From positions 81,911,332 to 81,975,331 of the forward strand of contig OZ018323.1 in NCBI GenBank assembly GCA_963969495.1: a stretch of DNA of 64,000 nucleotides, read 5' to 3'. The notes beneath the pieces are model-generated. The model saw only the letters and a program-made list of their open reading frames with translations. It was not told the origin of the DNA and ran no database searches. This DNA comes from Ceratothoa steindachneri. Its lineage: Eukaryota; Arthropoda; Malacostraca; Isopoda; Cymothoidae. This document shows, piece after piece, positions 58,400-64,000 of this stretch (positions within the stretch are counted from its first letter, which is position 1; the number at the start of each line of letters is the position of its first letter). The translations under genes and the position numbers were made by a program.

Positions 58400-59180
58400 T
58401 TTTTTTCTTTCTTGGAAGGATGTCGAGTAGATCTTAAGGTCTTTGTCGGTCTGTAAATCTTTAGTTTGGCAGTGCATTTGGTAATCCTATTTTAAATTTC
58501 AACATTCTTAGTACATAACCTTGAACTTGCGTATGTTAAGGTTTATCTACCATTTATCCGCTTGCTTAATAATTTATCTCGGTCCCGCTGTGGTTTCCAC
58601 CACGTTGCAATAAAAACTACTCTTTTTCCTACAATGGTAAACAGTGTGCCCAGGTGAGATTATTGATCTACTCCACTAGGATTGGCTCCCTTTCGAATTT
58701 ACCCCACTTAAGACACTCCGCTGTTAACGATCCGAGTGCTAAATTTGATGATCAAAATAGGAATGTTTCTCTTATTCCGTGCGCTTTAAGATCCAAAAAG
58801 AGAGTCTTATACGAAACCGCATCGGCCTTTTAGAATTCTATGAAAATTATATCTACTAATTTGTTGTCATCGTAGAAAGAAATCATCTCATGAATAATTT
58901 TTGGCGGCCTAATTAAGCACAATCATCCTCGCTGAAACCCGTTTTAACTATATTTCGATGATTTTACTCGAGTTAACCAATTATCCTTTCTCTTTTTTTT
59001 ATTCTAAGAGTTTGCCAATTAATAAAGTTAAATAAATAGGATAAAAGTTATTTGGCTCGATTTTCTCTTCTATTTTGAAAATTAGTTTGACATTAGCTCT
59101 TTTTAACTCTAGTGGGACTACCCTGTCTCTAATATACTGGTTAAATATCAGACACACTCGCTTTACTAATTCATTTTATC
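58400..59180 (-). pseudogene. CR1-like LINE, reverse transcriptase fragment (opposite strand)
   Basis: Minus-strand blocks in order from 59,180: VPLELKRANVKLIFKIEEK (the RDWREAEVTPIFKKGD region), LIGKLLE (fingers), KTGFSEDDCA (HGFR region), DNKLVDIIFIEF followed by SYKTLFLDLKAHGI (motif A region), and near 58,580-58,480 a NIRKFKVMY block (NVGKCKVMHIG region). Motifs B and C are missing or unreadable. The adjacent fragment at 57.86-58.33 kb has the C-terminus in the opposite direction, so either two insertions met or one copy was rearranged. Confidence 0.6.
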
Positions 59181-59233
59181 TCATTTAGTTAAAATATGTA
59201 CACGCAATAAGTACAGGTACCTTCGCTAGTTTC

Positions 59234-60613
<1,380 letters not shown>

Positions 60614-60615
60614 TA

Positions 60616-62126
60616 ATATATATTTAATTATTTCTTTTCATTTAATCGCGAATAAAATGTCAAATATAGTAGAAACTCTAACGAACTGATTTCTAATAGG
60701 CATTCTACTGTTAACGTAATTATAGAGACACTTTGGCTCATGTTTGAAGTTATGTTGGTCTTTTACATACCTAGTTTTTGCCTTCCTAACGTTCCCGGTG
60801 ACTAGAATCAGATAAAATAAAAAAAATTCTCGATTTACTTCAGTGTAATTCTTTTGTGTGAAAACGGGAAAGGGAAATTCTTTAATTTACGGTATTTTCT
60901 GCGAACGTATTTTATTAACTTTAAATCAAGAGTGAGCGCAAATTGCTGTAACTCTGAATACTCTTCGTGGACTTTAGCGTTATGAAAACAACTAACCCAA
61001 TCATTTTGCCCCAGACAATTACTAGAATCAATATAATTTCACCCCCTCAAAAGAGGTAATAATTGGTTGCTCGCAAAAGATTTTATGCTTATTTTTGTAT
61101 GGAATCTAGGTTGTGGTCCCAGATCTGCAGTGGATTGTCAACGTGATCGATTTCTACTATGTATTCGTTCGTGGTAAAAATTCAAAGCCAATATATTTGG
61201 GTCAAGCATTTATTCCATAACATTTTGAAAAAGAAAGTTCTCATAAATCAAGTTTAGCAGTCTTTCTTCCTCTTTATCCGATGTATTTGCTATAAATTTA
61301 AGGTTCAAAATTTAAAGTCTCTCTATATTACTTTTTTATTTATTCGAGTAATATAAAAGAAACCGTCAAAGAACAGGTTTTCGTAAGTTTTGGATTGATC
61401 TCGTGAATTGAAAAATTTGATATTGATTTTAATTTAGGCAGACTCAAACTTCACTACCGCCATCTCAGCCCCATCATCTCTTTCTATGTACATCTATAAT
61501 TGCTGAGTTCATTTATTCTTTTATAAACTAATACAATCTCTATTTATTTTTATATTACCCTTTAATACTGATGACTTCTCCAATAAAGTTCTTATACACA
61601 AGGTCCAAAAGTTCTTAATACCCATTAGTGCCCATGGTCCTTTTCTAAGGACCCGCAAAATATTTTATAATATCTCATCAATAATTGTAGTTTCAGATAT
61701 TTAAATAATTTGTCATAAAAATTATTAATTCTTTGAGATTTTACACTAGTTTCCTGGTGAATGTTGTCTTTAGTGTTGGTTCAGGTTTCAGTACTGTCTG
61801 AGTATCTTGAGAGGAAGTGCACTTTTAGTTTCAACTATTATTCAAACAAAAGATTTCCGGTCAGTAATACATATATTTGATTGATATTTTATATTTGGTA
61901 AATAAATGTTCTAAATATCCAGTGAAATAAAAAATAAATCTTTTAAAATAACATTATTTAAATATGGTATGCTCTAACTTGTAGCTTGATCCTGCCATTT
62001 TTTCCATTTTCTTTGGATACTCAATAAAATATAAAATGGCTTGCAAGGACAAGTTCACTATTTTTATAACTTTATCAATTTAGAAGCGAATGGATAAATG
62101 TAAAATTATTTCTATATTTATTATTA

Positions 62127-62133
<7 letters not shown>
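60616..62133. other. AT-rich spacer
   Basis: No open frame with a motif and no element ends. Confidence 0.45.

Positions 62134-62204
<71 letters not shown>
62134..62204. repeat. (TA)n microsatellite
   Basis: About 35 TA units. Confidence 0.95.
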
Positions 62205-62207
<3 letters not shown>

Positions 62208-62436
62208 TTTGGTAATTGTGTTTAATATGGCCGGATCCGAGTCATAGCTTATTTTGGGCTATTTTTCCTAACTACTTTTTCTGAGCTGAAATCTATTTTG
62301 ACCAAGTTTATGGCGATTTCCGATTATATACTAGGGGGATGTACCCCCCAAACCCCCCAAATTATTGAAATCTCAGGATCATCGTAAGCCCATCCCTCCG
62401 ACGAGCCGACCCTCAAAATAACCTTTACCATTTAAA

Positions 62437-62450
62437 TTTTTTTTTTTCAG
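62437..62450 (+). other. Acceptor-like polypyrimidine tract and CAG
   Basis: A run of T ending TTTTTTTCAG lies six bases before the ATG of the piggyBac-like frame. It is a textbook 3' splice site, suggesting that the transposase start was joined to an upstream exon. Confidence 0.4.
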
Positions 62451-62456
62451 ATATCC

Positions 62457-64000
62457 ATGGCTTACACCGTTTCAACCAATTCATTTTATTCAGTTCGTAA
62501 AGCTGTAGAACATGCAAAACAAAATAACTCTCCTATTGATGAACAACTCATCGATATAGTTGAAATCCTCCGACTAGTAAGTGAACTAACAGATGAGGAA
62601 GACTTTGATGATGAGAGTTTAGATAATGAAAACAGAGGTCCAAACTTTATTTTGCTAGATGCGCTAGGAAGTATTGAACTTTATTGTTTTGACTTCGAAG
62701 AAGAACAAATAACAGAAAAAAGAGCAGAAGAAAGAAAACTTCAGGTTTTGCTTGGAAAAACATTGAGCCCAATTTCACCAAATTTCCTTCACCAACTACT
62801 GATGGATCAAATGAAAGCATAATAGCAATGAAAGATAAAGTAATTGGAAAAAGTTCAGTTAATATTTTTTAACTATATACAAATGATGATTTACTGGATC
62901 AAATGTGCACAGAATCTGTCATTTATTCCCCATAGAAAAATGTGCACGATTTTAAATTGTCAAAAACTGCTTGAAAAACCTTTTTCGAATACTTTTTTTC
63001 CAGGTATTACAGAATATCAAGTGAACGGCACTAAAGGAGTACTGATAAAGACTTATAAACTCAGATTATTAGAATGGCAATGCCAAGAAATTAATTTCTA
63101 AGCATAAAAAGTTTTTTTCATTTTTGTTAACAACGAAAATGCAGAAAGCATCAAAGATGATACCGGATTTAAATTTAAAGCACTAGCTGATGCTTTAAAT
63201 GAGAAGTTCAAACAGTTTGGGGTATTTGCAAAGGAACCCTCAATAGATTTGCAGATCGCAAGATAATACAGGAGAAATTCTCTGGAATAATTCATAAGAG
63301 GAAAGCCAATAAGATTCCGTTTTAAACAGTAGATGCTGTGTTGTGCCATTAGTGATATTGTTTTCAAGCGGACCTATATCAAGAAAAGCAAATAAAATCC
63401 ACATCACATGTCAATAATAACGAGATCCTAGGTACAAAAGTGGTCTTACCTATGATCAATCACCTAGAGAACCCAAATGATCATGAAATTTATGTTGATA
63501 ATTTTTTAATCTTTTGATATGTTTGCACAAATGACGCCTTTAGGAATCAGAATCACAGATACCATACATTCACAAAACATCCAAATGTCCTCTGAAAGAT
63601 GATAAGTTCTTAAAAAAGGAAAGATCATGGTTCTTATGAGTAAAGATTTGAAGAGTAAATTGAATATTTTAAATGTGGCATGATAGGAGTATCTTCACAA
63701 TTGAAAGCAATCATCAGTCTTTTACCCTAGTTGGAAATGCTAAAAGATAGTCAACCAGTCAGAAAAAGAAAAGAGTTGTCCCCCAGCCCTTTATCATAGG
63801 CCAATATAATAAATATATGGGAGGAGTAGATCACTTAGACTGGCTCATTCAAACATATCGCATTTCTATTAGATCTAAGAAATAATACTTCCCTTTATTC
63901 ACAAAATTGCTCGATATTACAATGATTAATTCATGGATCATATATTATTTAGTAACTGGGAATAGTTTGGCATTATTAGCCTTCAAGAAGTCAGTTACAA
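62457..64000 (+). pseudogene. PiggyBac-like transposase, decayed, runs off the window
   Basis: The first frame (62,457-62,822, 121 codons, ATG start) is acidic (ELTDEEDFDDESLDNENRGP), like the N-termini of piggyBac-derived proteins. Beyond it, blocks appear in shifting frames: FKFKALADALNEKF, EPSIDLQIAR (first catalytic Asp region, SVDE.M in relatives), FRGKPI-like RKANKIPF, SGYCFQADLYQ-like CFQADLYQEKQIK, NDHEIYVDNFL (second Asp) and MGGVDHLDWLIQTYRISIRS (63,818-63,875; third Asp), then a YFPLFTKLLDI-like run. Stops and frameshifts occur about every 50-150 bases, so it is inactive. The C-terminal zinc-finger end lies outside the window. Living piggyBac elements insert at TTAA. Confidence 0.8.

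Overview
The window reads as AT-rich, repeat-dense nuclear DNA of an arthropod-like invertebrate, possibly a crustacean. The evidence is the mixture of mobile elements: several Tc1/mariner lineages, including two with DD41D spacing, a hAT element, a piggyBac relative, a CR1-like and a jockey-like LINE, and a fossil of an uncharacterised protein family that I recall as multi-copy in arthropods. At least thirteen long (TA)n arrays are also present. Nothing looks bacterial or organellar. The species cannot be named from the sequence, and I recognise no intact host gene; almost every readable coding trace is a transposase, a reverse transcriptase or a pseudogene.

Layout, 1-30 kb. 0-9 kb: AT-rich spacer with a G-rich patch (1.15 kb), a composite repeat (3.37-3.88 kb), a dead Tc1-like transposase on the minus strand (4.79-5.82 kb) and a decayed ~43-bp minisatellite split by a ~0.5 kb insertion (6.87-7.88 kb). 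9.2-10.1 kb: internally deleted mariner with terminal inverted repeats. 11.55-12.80 kb: composite repeat whose body is ~1 kb of degenerate TAGGC units. 16.88-17.07 kb: a foldback followed by two perfect palindromes. 20.04-21.29 kb: the arthropod-family fossil. 23-27.2 kb: a Tc1 tail, a minus-strand mariner fossil, a strikingly GC-rich hAT fossil and a tRNA-like SINE head. 27.58-27.93 kb: a MITE-like inverted repeat.

Layout, 29-64 kb. 29.7-35.7 kb: a long jockey-like LINE fossil with its ORF1 interrupted by two composite-repeat units. 36.48-36.89 kb: five ~80-bp tandem units, each carrying a small palindrome. 38.1-38.5 kb: a 30-bp minisatellite. 40.2 and 44.0 kb: further composite-repeat and TAGCC copies. 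47.2-49.4 kb: a recently inserted, 5'-truncated CR1-like LINE with a clean 708-codon reading frame. 49.7-60.6 kb: a Tc1 fragment, a DD41D element, a 5' mariner half, two opposed LINE fragments, and a full-length DD41D element with TIRs and TA duplications (59.33-60.61 kb). 62.46 kb to the end: a dead piggyBac-like transposase running off the window.

The most interesting object is the composite repeat family. Its copies share a 5' head (around CAAGATCTGCT) and a 3' tail ending GCGACTAAAAA, with a palindrome just before the end. The middle is either one to three ~125-bp tandem monomers or a kilobase of TAGCC-like pentamers. I do not recognise it as a described class. The genes do not form a pathway; the window records successive insertions, with many elements beside or inside TA-rich DNA.
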